The notes under the pieces: generated by a model | Told to the model about the DNA's origin: nothing | Database searches by the model: none | What the model saw: the letters and a program-made list of their open reading frames with translations, nothing else | Program-made: the position numbers and the translations under genes | In this document: piece after piece, positions 49,529-58,971 of the stretch | Numbering within the stretch: the stretch's first letter is position 1 | Layout: the number at the start of each line of letters is the position of its first letter | Source of the DNA: Mycolicibacterium brumae | Lineage (GTDB): Bacteria > Actinomycetota > Actinomycetes > Mycobacteriales > Mycobacteriaceae | NCBI RefSeq assembly: GCF_025215495.1 | Contig: NZ_CP104302.1 | Span: forward strand, 3,162,001-3,226,000 | Length of the DNA: 64,000 nt | Reading direction: 5' to 3'

Positions 49529-49936
49529 GTGCGCGACTACCTCCCCCCGGGCCTGCCGCCCGATCCGTTCGCGGACGATCCGGTCGATCCGACGTCGGCG
49601 CTGGAGGCTCTGGAGCCCGGCGAGCCGCTGGACGCCCACGAACGTTCGGCGGTCGAGGCCGACCTCGCCGACCTCGCCGTCTACGAAGCGCTGCTGGCGC
49701 ACCGCGGGATCCGCGGGCTCGTGGTCTGCTGCGACGACTGCCAGGCCGACCACTACCACGACTGGGACATGCTGCGCGCGAACCTGCTGCAGCTGCTGGC
49801 CGACGGCACCGTCCGCCCGCACGAGCCGGCGTTCGATCCGGAACCCGACGCCTACGTCACCTGGGATTACTGCCGCGGCTACGCCGACGCGTCGCTGAAC
49901 GGCGCCACCTCGGACTCCGACGGCTACCGCCGCTGA
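49529..49936 (+). CDS. DUF5319 protein (Rv3412-like)
   Basis: 135 aa acidic soluble protein. A Cys/His cluster CCDDCQADHYHDWDMLRANLLQLL near residue 67 suggests metal binding, and AYVTWDYCRGYADASL near 109 is the second conserved-looking block. It is divergent from guaB2 and convergent with rsdA, like Rv3412. Starts with GTG at 49529. Function unknown. Confidence 0.85.
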   Translation: MRDYLPPGLPPDPFADDPVDPTSALEALEPGEPLDAHERSAVEADLADLAVYEALLAHRGIRGLVVCCDDCQADHYHDWDMLRANLLQLLADGTVRPHEPAFDPEPDAYVTWDYCRGYADASLNGATSDSDGYRR

Positions 49937-49938
49937 CC

Positions 49939-50994
49939 TCAGCCCTGCGCGTCGGTTGGCTCCGCGCCCGGGGTCTCGACGACCTCCGACGGCACGACTT
50001 CTTCGGCCGGCGCCTGCTCCGCCGCGTCTTCCGGCGCGGCCGGCTCCACCACCGCGCGCTCCTGCGACGACGTCGCCGCGACCGTGCTGGTGACGTGCGC
50101 CGAACTGGTCGGCGCCGCCGTGCTGGTCGCCGCGGCGCTGGACTCCACGGTCGTGGTCGCCGACGGCTGCGTGCTCGAAGGCTGTGTGGTCGTCGGCTCC
50201 GCCGAGGTGGGCTCCGTCGTCTCCGACGGCGAGGTCTCGGTGGACGAGGTCTCGGTGGACGACGGCTCCGTGCTCGAAGGCTCGGTGGCCGAGGTTTCCG
50301 ACGGCGACGTCTCGGTCGTCGACGACTCGGTGGCCGAGGTCTCCGAGGCCGACGTCTCCGAGGTCGTGGTGTCGCTGAGCACCTCGGTGCTGCTGGTCGG
50401 CGCCACGGTGGCCTGCGGGTCGCGGTTCTCCACCTTGACGCTCAGCTGATCCCACTCCTGCTGCAGATCCTGCTTGACGGTCTGGTCGCCGACGGAGGCG
50501 ACCTGGGTGCTGAGCACCTCGAGCTTCTCCTGCGCCTGTTCCCACTGGCCGTCGTCGATGAGCTGGCGCACCTGCGCCATCTCGGTCTGGGCGGCCAGGG
50601 CGACCTTGTCGTCGCGCACCGACTGCGCCTCGCCGAAGATCGCGCTGCGCAGCCCGTAGAGGCTGTCGCCGGGTCCGGCGCCGTGGATCACCGCGCCGAA
50701 ACCACCGAGCACCATCATCGCCGCGGCCAGCGATCCGACCAGCCGCAACCCGTGCCGCGGCTTCTGCCGGTTCTGCTGGGCCAGGCCCTCGCGCAGGGCG
50801 GCGACGGCCTCGCTCTCGGTGACGACGTCGTCGTGGCTGTGCAGCCGGACGTCATCGCGCCAGCCCGACAGCAGGTTGATCAGTTCGATGTCGGCGGCGT
50901 CATTGGCGACGATCCGCCGCTCGGCGGCCAGCGCGTCGAGCAACCCGTCGGTGCGGGCGATGTCATCCAAGCTCTCCGGCTCAGGCATGGCCAT
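49939..50994 (-). CDS. rsdA: Anti-sigma-D factor RsdA
   Basis: 351 aa membrane protein. The cytoplasmic N-terminus (residues 1-80, LDDIARTDGLLDALAAERRIV) should bind SigD; one transmembrane helix follows at about 87-107 (LVGSLAAAMMVLGGFGAVI). The extracytoplasmic part has a helical region (QTEMAQVRQLIDDGQWEQAQEKLEVLSTQV) and then a long Ser/Thr/Glu/Pro-rich tail (about 195-310) of repeats like SETSATE and SSTEPSSTET. Start: ATG at 50994 (or 50988), overlapping sigD by 14 (or 8) bp. Known biology: RsdA releases SigD after regulated proteolysis. Confidence 0.93.
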   Translation of the reverse strand: MAMPEPESLDDIARTDGLLDALAAERRIVANDAADIELINLLSGWRDDVRLHSHDDVVTESEAVAALREGLAQQNRQKPRHGLRLVGSLAAAMMVLGGFGAVIHGAGPGDSLYGLRSAIFGEAQSVRDDKVALAAQTEMAQVRQLIDDGQWEQAQEKLEVLSTQVASVGDQTVKQDLQQEWDQLSVKVENRDPQATVAPTSSTEVLSDTTTSETSASETSATESSTTETSPSETSATEPSSTEPSSTETSSTETSPSETTEPTSAEPTTTQPSSTQPSATTTVESSAAATSTAAPTSSAHVTSTVAATSSQERAVVEPAAPEDAAEQAPAEEVVPSEVVETPGAEPTDAQG

Positions 50995-51559
50995 ATCCCG
51001 TCGACGTGACTTCTCCGCGCAGCTTCGCCAGCGCGCGGTGCTGGGCGACCCGCACCGCGCCGGCGGTGCTGCCAACCGCTTCGGCGGTTTCCTCCGCCGA
51101 CATTCCGACCACCACCCGCAGGATCAGGATCTCGCGCTGCTTCTCCGGCAGGATCTGCAGCAGTTTGTCCATCCGGGCCGCGGCGTCAGCGTCGATCGCC
51201 CGCTGTTCGGGCCCGGAATCCAGGGAGAACCGCTCCGGCACCTCGTCGGTGGGGTCGGATTTGTTGCGGGCCGAGGCCCGGTGGGCGTCGGCGACCTTGT
51301 GCGCTGCAATGCCGTACACGAAGGCCAGGAAGGGTCTCCCCTGATCCTGGTAGCGCGGCAGCGCCATCATGGCGGCCAAGCAAACCTCCTGTGCGACGTC
51401 ATCAGCTGAGAGACCGCTGCGCTCCGCGGTGCCGATGCGCGCCCGGCAATACCGGACTACAACGGGGCGGATGGTCTCCAGCACTTCCCGAAGGGCATTT
51501 CGATCGCCGGCGACCGCTTCAGCGACCGCAGCGTCGAGACGCTCTCCTGGAATAGTCAT
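50981..51559 (-). CDS. sigD: ECF-type RNA polymerase sigma factor SigD
   Basis: 192 aa sigma-70 family, ECF group. Region 2: GDRNALREVLETIRPVVVRYCRARIG and LSADDVAQEVCLAAMMALPRYQDQGRPFLAFVYGIAAHKVADAHR. Region 4: LLQILPEKQREILILRVVVGMSAEETAEAVGSTAGAVRVAQHRALAKLR with its helix-turn-helix. ATG at 51559 is used; the reading frame and a SigD-like sequence (VRLVTLEIPPS) continue upstream, so a slightly earlier start is possible. The TGA lies inside the start of rsdA, so sigma and anti-sigma are coupled. Confidence 0.94.
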   Translation of the reverse strand: MTIPGERLDAAVAEAVAGDRNALREVLETIRPVVVRYCRARIGTAERSGLSADDVAQEVCLAAMMALPRYQDQGRPFLAFVYGIAAHKVADAHRASARNKSDPTDEVPERFSLDSGPEQRAIDADAAARMDKLLQILPEKQREILILRVVVGMSAEETAEAVGSTAGAVRVAQHRALAKLRGEVTSTGYGHA

Positions 51560-51647
51560 CGACGGCGGTATCTCCAACGTTACGAGCCGGACTGTCCCCG
51601 GCGGCGCGGCACCAGCCAACAATAACGGCAGGCTCGCCGCTGCCCGG

Positions 51648-52421
51648 TCAGCCGCGCCACACCCCGCCGCGGTGACACACCAAATCGGCTGCGTTGTCGC
51701 GCAGCACAACGAGTTCGGCGGGTGTGTGCCCGTCGGCGCCGATGCCGATCAGCAGGCTCGACACCGCCCAGCGCAACGGGATGAGTTCGTGCCGTCCGGT
51801 CTGCTCGAGGGCCTCCTCGGCCTGCGCGCGCGCCACGGCGAGGTCCCCGGCGCAGCACAATGCGGCCGCCAGCACCACCCGGCTCTTCACCCGGTGCCGG
51901 ATCGACGGCAGCCCGTCGGCGGTGTCGATGGCCGCGCGCGCGTGCCGCACGGCGGCGGCGCCGTCGCCGGTGGCCATGGCCAATTCGGCGCGGACCCACC
52001 CCAGTCGCACGGTCAACCGGCTCGCCTCGGCGTCGCGGAGGGTGTGGGCGGCGAGGTCCAGCAGCCGGGCCGAGGCCGGGAATCGACCCAGCCCGAGGGC
52101 GTCGGCGGCGAGCCCGGTCAGCGCGTCGGCGCGAGAGTCGATATCGACGGCGCCCCGCAGCGCCCGGCCGTCCCAGCCGCGGGCCAGCGCGTGCCAGCCC
52201 AGCTGACGCAATAGTGAGGCGCGGGTGCTGCGGGCCAGGGAGCCCAGCGCTCCGGGATGGTCCAGCAACATCTCCAGCTCCGTCTGGGCGATGGCGTAGC
52301 GGCCTTGGCCGGCGGCCGCGACGGCGCGCAGCCACCGGTTGCGGGGAGTGTCGGCGGGCGGCAGCGGCCAGCGCTGCGGCGAATCGCCGAAGGCGGCGTC
52401 GGCCAGATTCCCCTTTTCCAT
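51648..52421 (-). CDS. Helical-repeat (TPR-like) hypothetical protein, Rv3415c-like
   Basis: 257 aa Ala/Leu/Arg-rich protein made almost wholly of helices in repeated pairs (for example NRWLRAVAAAGQGRYAIAQTELEML, ADALTGLAADALGLGRFPASARLL and SRVVLAAALCCAGDLAVARAQAEEALEQ), as in TPR-type scaffolds. It lies between sigD and whiB3, divergent from whiB3, the same place as Rv3415c. ATG at 52421; a GTG one codon upstream is also possible. Partner unknown. Confidence 0.82.
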   Translation of the reverse strand: MEKGNLADAAFGDSPQRWPLPPADTPRNRWLRAVAAAGQGRYAIAQTELEMLLDHPGALGSLARSTRASLLRQLGWHALARGWDGRALRGAVDIDSRADALTGLAADALGLGRFPASARLLDLAAHTLRDAEASRLTVRLGWVRAELAMATGDGAAAVRHARAAIDTADGLPSIRHRVKSRVVLAAALCCAGDLAVARAQAEEALEQTGRHELIPLRWAVSSLLIGIGADGHTPAELVVLRDNAADLVCHRGGVWRG

Positions 52422-52776
52422 CACAGCGAACGTTAACAGTTCGCATATCCGAAGTTACGGACATATCACCCGGCTGGTGACAAATGCCCGGCTTACGCCG
52501 GGACCCTCACCCCGCTATTCGGCATACCCGCAGGTCAGTTCTCCGGTGTGTAGCATCCCGCGGACCGCGATAGACCGAAAAACGATGAACGTGACGTAAA
52601 TTCTCGGCCTGCTCATATGCGATTCGGCACAGTATCCGGCTATTGACGTGATTTCGCGCGCCGCCCTACCTTGTGTGCATCGAGACGGTCACCGGCGACC
52701 GGATTCGGAGCACTGTCACATCGACCCACCACTCGGGGCATCAGGAATCGCCCACGAGGAGAGGGGAACTTCCCAA
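52422..52776. promoter_or_regulatory. Divergent control region of the Rv3415c-like gene and whiB3
   Basis: 355 bp without a gene. Near the left end is an inverted repeat ATATCCG-AAGTTA-CGGACATAT at about 52446-52467 (one base inserted on the right arm), a plausible operator for either gene. The middle holds less GC-rich sequence around 52585-52660 suited to a whiB3 promoter. A ribosome site GAGGAGAGGGG lies at 52756-52766, about 10 nt before the whiB3 ATG. Longer leader regions are usual for redox-controlled whiB genes. Confidence 0.5.
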
Positions 52777-53067
52777 ATGCCACAGCTTCAGCAACTTCCG
52801 GGACCCAACGCCGACATCTGGGACTGGCAGATGAAGGGCGTGTGCCGGGGCGTCGAGTCCTCGGTGTTCTTCCATCCCGACGGCGAGCGGGGCCGGGCCC
52901 GCACCGCCCGCGAGAACCGCGCCAAGGAACTGTGCCGGCAGTGCCCGGTGATCACCCAGTGCCGCAGCCACGCGCTGTCGGTCGGCGAGCCGTACGGGAT
53001 CTGGGGCGGACTCAGCGAATCCGAGCGTGAGCTGATGCTCAAGCGCGGTATCCGTCGCACCGCCTGA
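52777..53067 (+). CDS. whiB3: WhiB3 redox-sensing transcription factor
   Basis: 96 aa iron-sulfur protein of the Wbl family. Four cysteines that ligate the [4Fe-4S] cluster are Cys23, Cys53, Cys56 and Cys62 (GVCRG ... LCRQCPVITQC), followed by the beta-turn GIWGGLSESERELM and a basic C-terminus KRGIRRTA for DNA contact. It matches M. tuberculosis WhiB3 through MPQ-QLPGPNADIW, FFHPDGERGRART and EPYGIWGG. WhiB3 interacts with the principal sigma factor and controls lipid and redox genes. ATG at 52777 is supported by the ribosome site and by the conserved N-terminus. Confidence 0.95.
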   Translation: MPQLQQLPGPNADIWDWQMKGVCRGVESSVFFHPDGERGRARTARENRAKELCRQCPVITQCRSHALSVGEPYGIWGGLSESERELMLKRGIRRTA

Positions 53068-53109
53068 ATCAGCCGTCAGCCCCCCCGATGCGCGTGACAG
53101 GATGATCGC

Positions 53110-53892
53110 GTGTTCTCCCGTCACGCCCTGGTCCGCACCCCGTCTCCTCGCCTGGCCGAAGGCATCACCACCCACATCGAGCGCTCCCCCGTCGACGTCG
53201 AATTGGCCTACCAGCAGTGGCAGGGCTACGTCGCCGCGCTGAACGAGGCCGGATGGGTGACCCACCAGGTCGATCCCGCGCCGGATTGCCCGGACTCGGT
53301 GTTCGTCGAGGACACCATGGTGGTCTACGACGACCTGGCGGTGATCTCCCGTCCGGGGGCCAAATCCCGCCGACCCGAAACCGAGGCCGCCGAGGAGGCG
53401 GTGCGCGCCCAGGGTTACCGGATCGCGCACATCGAGAAGCCGGGCACCCTCGACGGCGGCGACGTGCTCAAGCACGGCGGAACCGTGTGGGTCGGCATCG
53501 GCGGCCGGACCAACGAAGAGGGTGTCGAGCAGCTGCGGGCCCACCTCGAGCCGATGGGCGCCGAGGTCATCGGGGTGCCGCTGACCAAGGTGCTGCACCT
53601 GAAGTCGGCGGTGACCGCGCTCCCCGACGGCACCGTGATCGGTTATCCCCCGCTGGTGGACGATCCTGGCGTGTGGGGTGAGAAGTTCCTGGCCGTCACC
53701 GAGGAGCCCGGCTCACACGTGGTGCTGCTGGCCGACGATCTGCTGCTGATGTCGTCGTCGGCGCCGCTGACCGCCGAGATGCTGCGCGCCGCCGGCTATC
53801 GCGTTGTGACGGTGGACATCTCCGAGTACGAGAAGCTCGAGGGTTGCGTCACCTGCCTGTCGGTTCGGCTGCGGGGACGCCCGAGCGACTAA
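53110..53892 (+). CDS. Dimethylargininase / arginine deiminase-like hydrolase (DDAH family)
   Basis: 260 aa amidinotransferase-fold enzyme expected to hydrolyse N-omega-methylated arginines to citrulline and methylamines. Catalytic residues seen: acidic pair in DSVFVEDTMVV (Glu67/Asp68), DGGDVL near 115, His163 in KVLHLKSA and the nucleophile Cys249 in EGCVTCLSVRL. Length is typical. GTG at 53110, 42 bp after whiB3 on the same strand. The gene is not in this place in M. tuberculosis; together with the IS element and di-iron gene to its right it seems to belong to an inserted block. Confidence 0.9.
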   Translation: MFSRHALVRTPSPRLAEGITTHIERSPVDVELAYQQWQGYVAALNEAGWVTHQVDPAPDCPDSVFVEDTMVVYDDLAVISRPGAKSRRPETEAAEEAVRAQGYRIAHIEKPGTLDGGDVLKHGGTVWVGIGGRTNEEGVEQLRAHLEPMGAEVIGVPLTKVLHLKSAVTALPDGTVIGYPPLVDDPGVWGEKFLAVTEEPGSHVVLLADDLLLMSSSAPLTAEMLRAAGYRVVTVDISEYEKLEGCVTCLSVRLRGRPSD

Positions 53893-53936
53893 CTCGCCGC
53901 GGCGGAATTTGTCAAGGTGTTTGAGTCCAGTGGGTG

Positions 53937-54947
53937 TTAGGCAGCTGTCGTCTGGTCCTCCGGTTCGGCTGGTTTGGGTGGGTTGATCGCGGCGGTCTCG
54001 GGTAGGTCGATGATCTTGGGTGCGCGGTCTTGGCTGAAGCGGTGCCGGTGGCGTGCTCGGGCCTCGGCGAGCACAATCCGCCGCTGGGTGTCTTTCTCGG
54101 CGGCGAGGCCGTAGAAGACGTCGGCGGGGGTGTGCAGGCCGATGCCGCTGTGCCGATGCTCGTGGTTGTACCAGTCCACGAACTCATCCATGAAATCCCT
54201 TGCGTGATGGATGGATTCGAACCGGTCCGGAAACGTCGGCGCGTACTTGAGGGTCTTGAACCACGACTCGCTGTAGGGGTTGTCATTGGAAACCTTGGGC
54301 CGCGAATGCGAGCGGGTCACCCCCAGATCGCAGAGCAGGCCGGCGACGGTGTTGCTCGTCATCGAGGTGCCCCGGTCGGCGTGCACGACGTGTGGGATGC
54401 CGTAGGTTCCGAAGATCTGCTCCATCATCTCTTTGGCCAGCACACCGCATTCGCGGGCGTGCACGTGCACCCCGACGATGTAACGCGAGTAGATGTCGAT
54501 CATCACGTAGGCGTCGTAGTAGAGGCCCTTGGCCGGGCCGCGCAGCTTGGTGATGTCCCAGGAGTACACCTGCCGGGGCGCGGTGGCCACCAACTCCGGG
54601 CAGACCGCCTTGCGGTGCCGGGCCAGCCGGCGCCGCTCCTTGACCTGCTTGTTCTCGTTCAGCAGGCGATACATCGTCGACACCGAGCACAGGTAAGTGT
54701 CCTCATCGAGCAACGTGGCCCACACCTGGATCGGGGCGGCATCGACGAACCGGGCACTGTTGAGCACCTCCACCACCCGAGCGCACTCGGCGGCGGACAG
54801 CTTGTTGACCGGCGCCGCGGGCGCCCGCGCCGGCCCGGCCGGCGCGGGTGCGGCCCGCCGCAGCGCGGTCGAGCGGTGCATCCCGGTCAACACCGCCGCA
54901 GCCCGGGTCGTGACATGCAGGCCGCGCAGAGCGGTCCAGGTGTCCAT
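53937..54947 (-). CDS. IS3-family transposase, catalytic ORF B (DDE)
   Basis: 336 aa integrase-core protein. A helical N-terminal HTH_21-like region (STMYRLLNENKQVKERRR) leads to the rve domain: first Asp in VYSWDITKLRG, second in VVHADRGTSMTSN, and the Glu in NDNPYSESWFKTLKY, so the DDE triad is complete. The tail HRHSGIGLHTPADVFYG is typical of IS3-type ORF B. ATG at 54947 overlaps the ORF A stop by one base (TGATG), suggesting coupled re-initiation rather than a -1 frameshift. The gene appears intact. Confidence 0.93.
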   Translation of the reverse strand: MDTWTALRGLHVTTRAAAVLTGMHRSTALRRAAPAPAGPARAPAAPVNKLSAAECARVVEVLNSARFVDAAPIQVWATLLDEDTYLCSVSTMYRLLNENKQVKERRRLARHRKAVCPELVATAPRQVYSWDITKLRGPAKGLYYDAYVMIDIYSRYIVGVHVHARECGVLAKEMMEQIFGTYGIPHVVHADRGTSMTSNTVAGLLCDLGVTRSHSRPKVSNDNPYSESWFKTLKYAPTFPDRFESIHHARDFMDEFVDWYNHEHRHSGIGLHTPADVFYGLAAEKDTQRRIVLAEARARHRHRFSQDRAPKIIDLPETAAINPPKPAEPEDQTTAA

Positions 54948-55381
54948 CAGCGCTTGGTCGGCTTGGTCGGCGGCTCCGCGCTCTCGGAGAGACTTTCCAA
55001 GAGCGCGTGTGCTTTTCCCATGATGTCCAGGGCGGCTTCGGTGGTGGCCAGCCGCTTGGTGGTCTTGTCGAGTTCGCGCTTGAGGCGGGCGATCTCAGCC
55101 TGCTCGGCGGTCAGCCGCCCGACCTTGGCACCGGCCGGTTTGCCCTCCAACACCCCGGCGTCGCGCTGCTTGCGCCACTCGCTGATCAGCGACGAGTACA
55201 AGCCCTCACGGCGCAGGTAGGCGCCACCATCATTGGTTTCACAGGCCTGCTCGTAGGCCACCAGATGCGCCAGCTTGTCGGCCGGGCTGAACGTGCGCCG
55301 CCGCTGCGGCCCATCCGAGCGCGGATGCGTGGAATCCATCTGCACATTCTCCCCAGCCACAGCCAGGTTGGAAATCGTCAT
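54947..55381 (-). CDS. IS3-family transposase, ORF A (HTH and leucine zipper)
   Basis: 144 aa DNA-binding partner of the transposase. RRTFSPADKLAHLVAYEQACETNDGGAYLRREGLYSSLISEWRKQR is a helix-turn-helix of the IS3 ORF A type, followed by a coiled coil (LTAEQAEIARLKRELDKTTKRLATTEAALDIM, residues about 90-121) for oligomerisation. ATG at 55381; the right terminal repeat lies about 47 bp upstream, so the promoter must sit within the element's end. Confidence 0.9.
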   Translation of the reverse strand: MTISNLAVAGENVQMDSTHPRSDGPQRRRTFSPADKLAHLVAYEQACETNDGGAYLRREGLYSSLISEWRKQRDAGVLEGKPAGAKVGRLTAEQAEIARLKRELDKTTKRLATTEAALDIMGKAHALLESLSESAEPPTKPTKR

Positions 55382-55436
55382 CGTTAAGTCGATCCGTATC
55401 TCGCCCTGCAGGCGGATTTGCTATGAACCACTGGAC

Positions 55437-56546
55437 TCAACTCACCCTGACACGCAGGGCGGCGATCACCTGGTCGACTTCGGCTACACGGTCGGCCATT
55501 TCGGCGTTCGCCTTGTCCAGCGCCTCGGCCTGATCCTCGTCGGCTTTCATCAGCGCATCGATGTCGAAGGCTGCCATGTCGAGCACACCCATGTCGGTGA
55601 ACGCGGCCTGCACCTTGGGCCCCCACAGCCCGATGTCTTTGACGATCGGCACGATTCGGCTGAACAGGTGCGAGCGGAACTGGATCATCACCGGTGAGTT
55701 GTCCACCCACTCCGAACATTCCTTGACGTTCAGGCCGAGGGTCTCGAACACCTCCTCACCGCGGAACCGGTCACGCATCAGGTAGCAGGCGTCGACGACG
55801 AACTCCTCCCGCTCGCCGCGCTCGACGTCGGTGAGCGCAGAGTAGTAGTCCTTCAACGAGATTCGACCGAACGCGACGTGGCGGGCCTCGTCCTGCATGA
55901 CGTAGGCCAGCACGCTCTTGGCCAGCGAGTCCGGGGCGGCCAGGTCTCGCAGCACTCCGAAGGCGGCCAGCGCGAGCCCTTCGATGAGCACCTGCATGCC
56001 GAGATAGGGCATGTCCCAACGGGAATCGTTGAGGGTGTCGTCGAGCAGCGCGGTCAGGTTCGAATTGATCGGGTACACCAGCCCGACCTTGTCCTGCAGG
56101 AACTTGGAGAACGTCTCGACGTGGCGAGCCTCGTCCATGGTCTGGGTGGCCGCGTAGAACTTGGCGTCCAGGTCCGGGACCACCTCGACGATCTTGGCGG
56201 CGCACACCATCGCGCCCTGCTCGCCGTGCAGGAATTGGGAGAACTGCCAGGCCTGGGAGTGCTGGCGCATCTCGGAGCGTCGGGCTTCGTCGGCGGCTTC
56301 CCACGCCGGGCTGCCGAACAGCGGGTGGAACATGTCGGGCAGCCCGACCGGGTTCATCGGGTCGACGTCCTGGCCCCAGTTGATCCGCGACTGGGCGTCC
56401 CACTGTTTGTCCTTGCCCTTCTGGTACAGCGAGAGCAGCCGCCCGCGGCCGTCGTCGTACTCCCAGGTGAACCGCGCGTCACCGACGCTGGGGATCTCCA
56501 TCGAGTACGGGTCCGGGATTTCGGTGTACTTGTCCCTGGTGGTCAT
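55437..56546 (-). CDS. Ferritin-like di-iron oxidase/oxygenase family protein
   Basis: 369 aa protein of the ferritin-like/R2-like superfamily. The carboxylate-bridged di-iron ligands are visible in order: Glu109 in LHGEQGA, Glu139-x-x-His142 in TMDEARHVETF, Glu189 in VLIEGLAL and Glu220-x-x-His223 in MQDEARHVAFG. ATG at 56546 has GAGGGGGCA upstream. The final TGA (55437-55439) lies inside the terminal repeat of the IS element, so the last residues may have been created by the insertion. Substrate unknown; N-oxygenase or hydroxylase activity is possible for this superfamily. Confidence 0.85.
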   Translation of the reverse strand: MTTRDKYTEIPDPYSMEIPSVGDARFTWEYDDGRGRLLSLYQKGKDKQWDAQSRINWGQDVDPMNPVGLPDMFHPLFGSPAWEAADEARRSEMRQHSQAWQFSQFLHGEQGAMVCAAKIVEVVPDLDAKFYAATQTMDEARHVETFSKFLQDKVGLVYPINSNLTALLDDTLNDSRWDMPYLGMQVLIEGLALAAFGVLRDLAAPDSLAKSVLAYVMQDEARHVAFGRISLKDYYSALTDVERGEREEFVVDACYLMRDRFRGEEVFETLGLNVKECSEWVDNSPVMIQFRSHLFSRIVPIVKDIGLWGPKVQAAFTDMGVLDMAAFDIDALMKADEDQAEALDKANAEMADRVAEVDQVIAALRVRVS

Positions 56547-56614
56547 GACTGCCCCCTCGGCGCGGGATGTGACTCTCCTCACAATGCGCTCTGATCGGGC
56601 GGGCGTCAACGACA

Positions 56615-56645
56615 GCGCCCCCGGTCCGCTTCGGACCGGGGGCGC
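56615..56645. terminator. Strong hairpin terminator downstream of groEL1
   Basis: GCGCCCCCGGTCCG at 56615-56628 and CGGACCGGGGGCGC at 56632-56645 form a perfect 14-bp stem with a 3-nt loop. It lies 15 bp beyond the groEL1 stop and 69 bp before the start of the di-iron gene on the same strand. There is no U-tract, as is common in actinobacteria. It should end most groESL1 transcripts. Confidence 0.8.
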
Positions 56646-56659
56646 CACGTGGTGCGTTC

Positions 56660-58276
<1,617 letters not shown>

Positions 58277-58323
58277 AGTCTTCTTCCCTCTTGGGCCATT
58301 TCAGTCGGGCCGTTCAACGCGCA

Positions 58324-58365
58324 CCGCCCCGGAGATGCCCGCACACGCGAGAACCTCCGGGGCGG
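58324..58365. promoter_or_regulatory. Hairpin in the groES-groEL1 intergenic region
   Basis: CCGCCCCGGAG at 58324-58334 and CTCCGGGGCGG at 58355-58365 form a perfect 11-bp stem with a 20-nt loop, 12 bp beyond the groES stop. Between two genes of one operon such a hairpin can act as partial terminator, 3' stabiliser of groES mRNA or processing site, allowing different GroES and GroEL1 levels. Function is inferred. Confidence 0.6.
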
Positions 58366-58377
58366 AACACGATTCGC

Positions 58378-58680
58378 TTACTTGGAGATGACAGCCAGCA
58401 CGTCGCGAGCCGACAGGATCAGGTATTCCTGACCGCCGTACTTGATCTCGGTGCCGCCGTACTTGCTGTAGATGACAACGTCGCCCTCCGACACGTCCAG
58501 CGGAATCCGCTCGTCGCCGTCCTCATTCCAGCGGCCGGGGCCAACTGCGACGACGGTGCCTTCCTGCGGCTTCTCCTTGGCGGTGTCGGGGATGACCAGG
58601 CCGGACGCGGTGGTGGTCTCGGCCTCGTTGGCCTGAACGAGGATCTTGTCCTCGAGCGGCTTGATGTTCACGCTCGCCAC
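58378..58680 (-). CDS. groES: 10 kDa co-chaperonin GroES
   Basis: 100 aa lid subunit for the chaperonin. It agrees with mycobacterial GroES nearly throughout: [40 protein letters not shown] (mobile loop) and [20 protein letters not shown]. Start: GTG at 58680 ([12 protein letters not shown]) by comparison with the known N-terminus; a GAAGGGGC ribosome site lies about 10 nt before it. First gene of the groESL1 operon, behind a CIRCE operator. Confidence 0.97.
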   Translation of the reverse strand: MASVNIKPLEDKILVQANEAETTTASGLVIPDTAKEKPQEGTVVAVGPGRWNEDGDERIPLDVSEGDVVIYSKYGGTEIKYGGQEYLILSARDVLAVISK

Positions 58681-58812
58681 GATGTGGAGCCCCTTCACTT
58701 CTGAGGTTGTGGCCCGGGGCTACCCGGACCGCTTGTTACCAGGTATCGGCAGTTGGCCGCTCCCCACGCGCCGTCGTCGCGGGTGCCGACACAGGGGACG
58801 TCCGCCTGCCGC

Positions 58813-58845
58813 CTAGCACTCTATACAGGAGAGTGCTAGCACTCA
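58813..58845. promoter_or_regulatory. CIRCE operator (HrcA) with an extra half-site
   Basis: CTAGCACTC-TATACAGGA-GAGTGCTAG (58813-58839) is a full CIRCE element (consensus TTAGCACTC-N9-GAGTGCTAA). It is followed without gap by another GCACTC, giving the perfect palindrome GAGTGCTAGCACTC at 58831-58844, so three half-sites are present. It lies about 135-165 bp upstream of groES. HrcA repression relieved by heat shock is the expected control. Confidence 0.92.
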
Positions 58846-58934
58846 ACCCCGGGAGGTGGCTAATCTGGGCGCGCTCGCTCACGGCGAACGCAGACTCGGC
58901 CACCCGGCCCGCCCCCGCCTAGATGACTTAAATG

Positions 58935-58949
58935 ACTAGTGCGACTAGT
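58935..58949. promoter_or_regulatory. Candidate autoregulatory operator of the toxin-antitoxin pair
   Basis: Two copies of the palindrome ACTAGT (58935-58940 and 58944-58949) are separated by GCG, 9 bp centre to centre, in the 30 bp before the antitoxin ATG. Type II antitoxins usually bind such symmetrical sites near their promoter. The region is clearly less GC-rich than its surroundings, consistent with a promoter. Confidence 0.5.
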
Positions 58950-58971
58950 CCGATCATCCTAGACTTGTCCT

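Larger units (their letters stand above)
53919..55444. mobile_element. IS3-family insertion sequence, apparently complete
   Basis: About 1.5 kb, bounded by terminal inverted repeats sharing TTGAGTCCAGTGG: left at 53922-53934, right (inverted) at 55428-55440. With the usual 5'-TG...CA-3' ends the element would run 53919-55444, with a one-base difference between the two ends. It encodes two consecutive ORFs for transposase. No clear short target duplication is visible (AGG on the left, CCC on the right), suggesting an old or rearranged insertion. The stop codon of the neighbouring di-iron gene lies in the right terminal repeat. Confidence 0.88.

Noticed and set aside
53916..55447. Three-base target duplication around the IS element
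   Set aside because: Flanking triplets (AGG and CCC with TG/CA ends) do not match; no duplication can be claimed.
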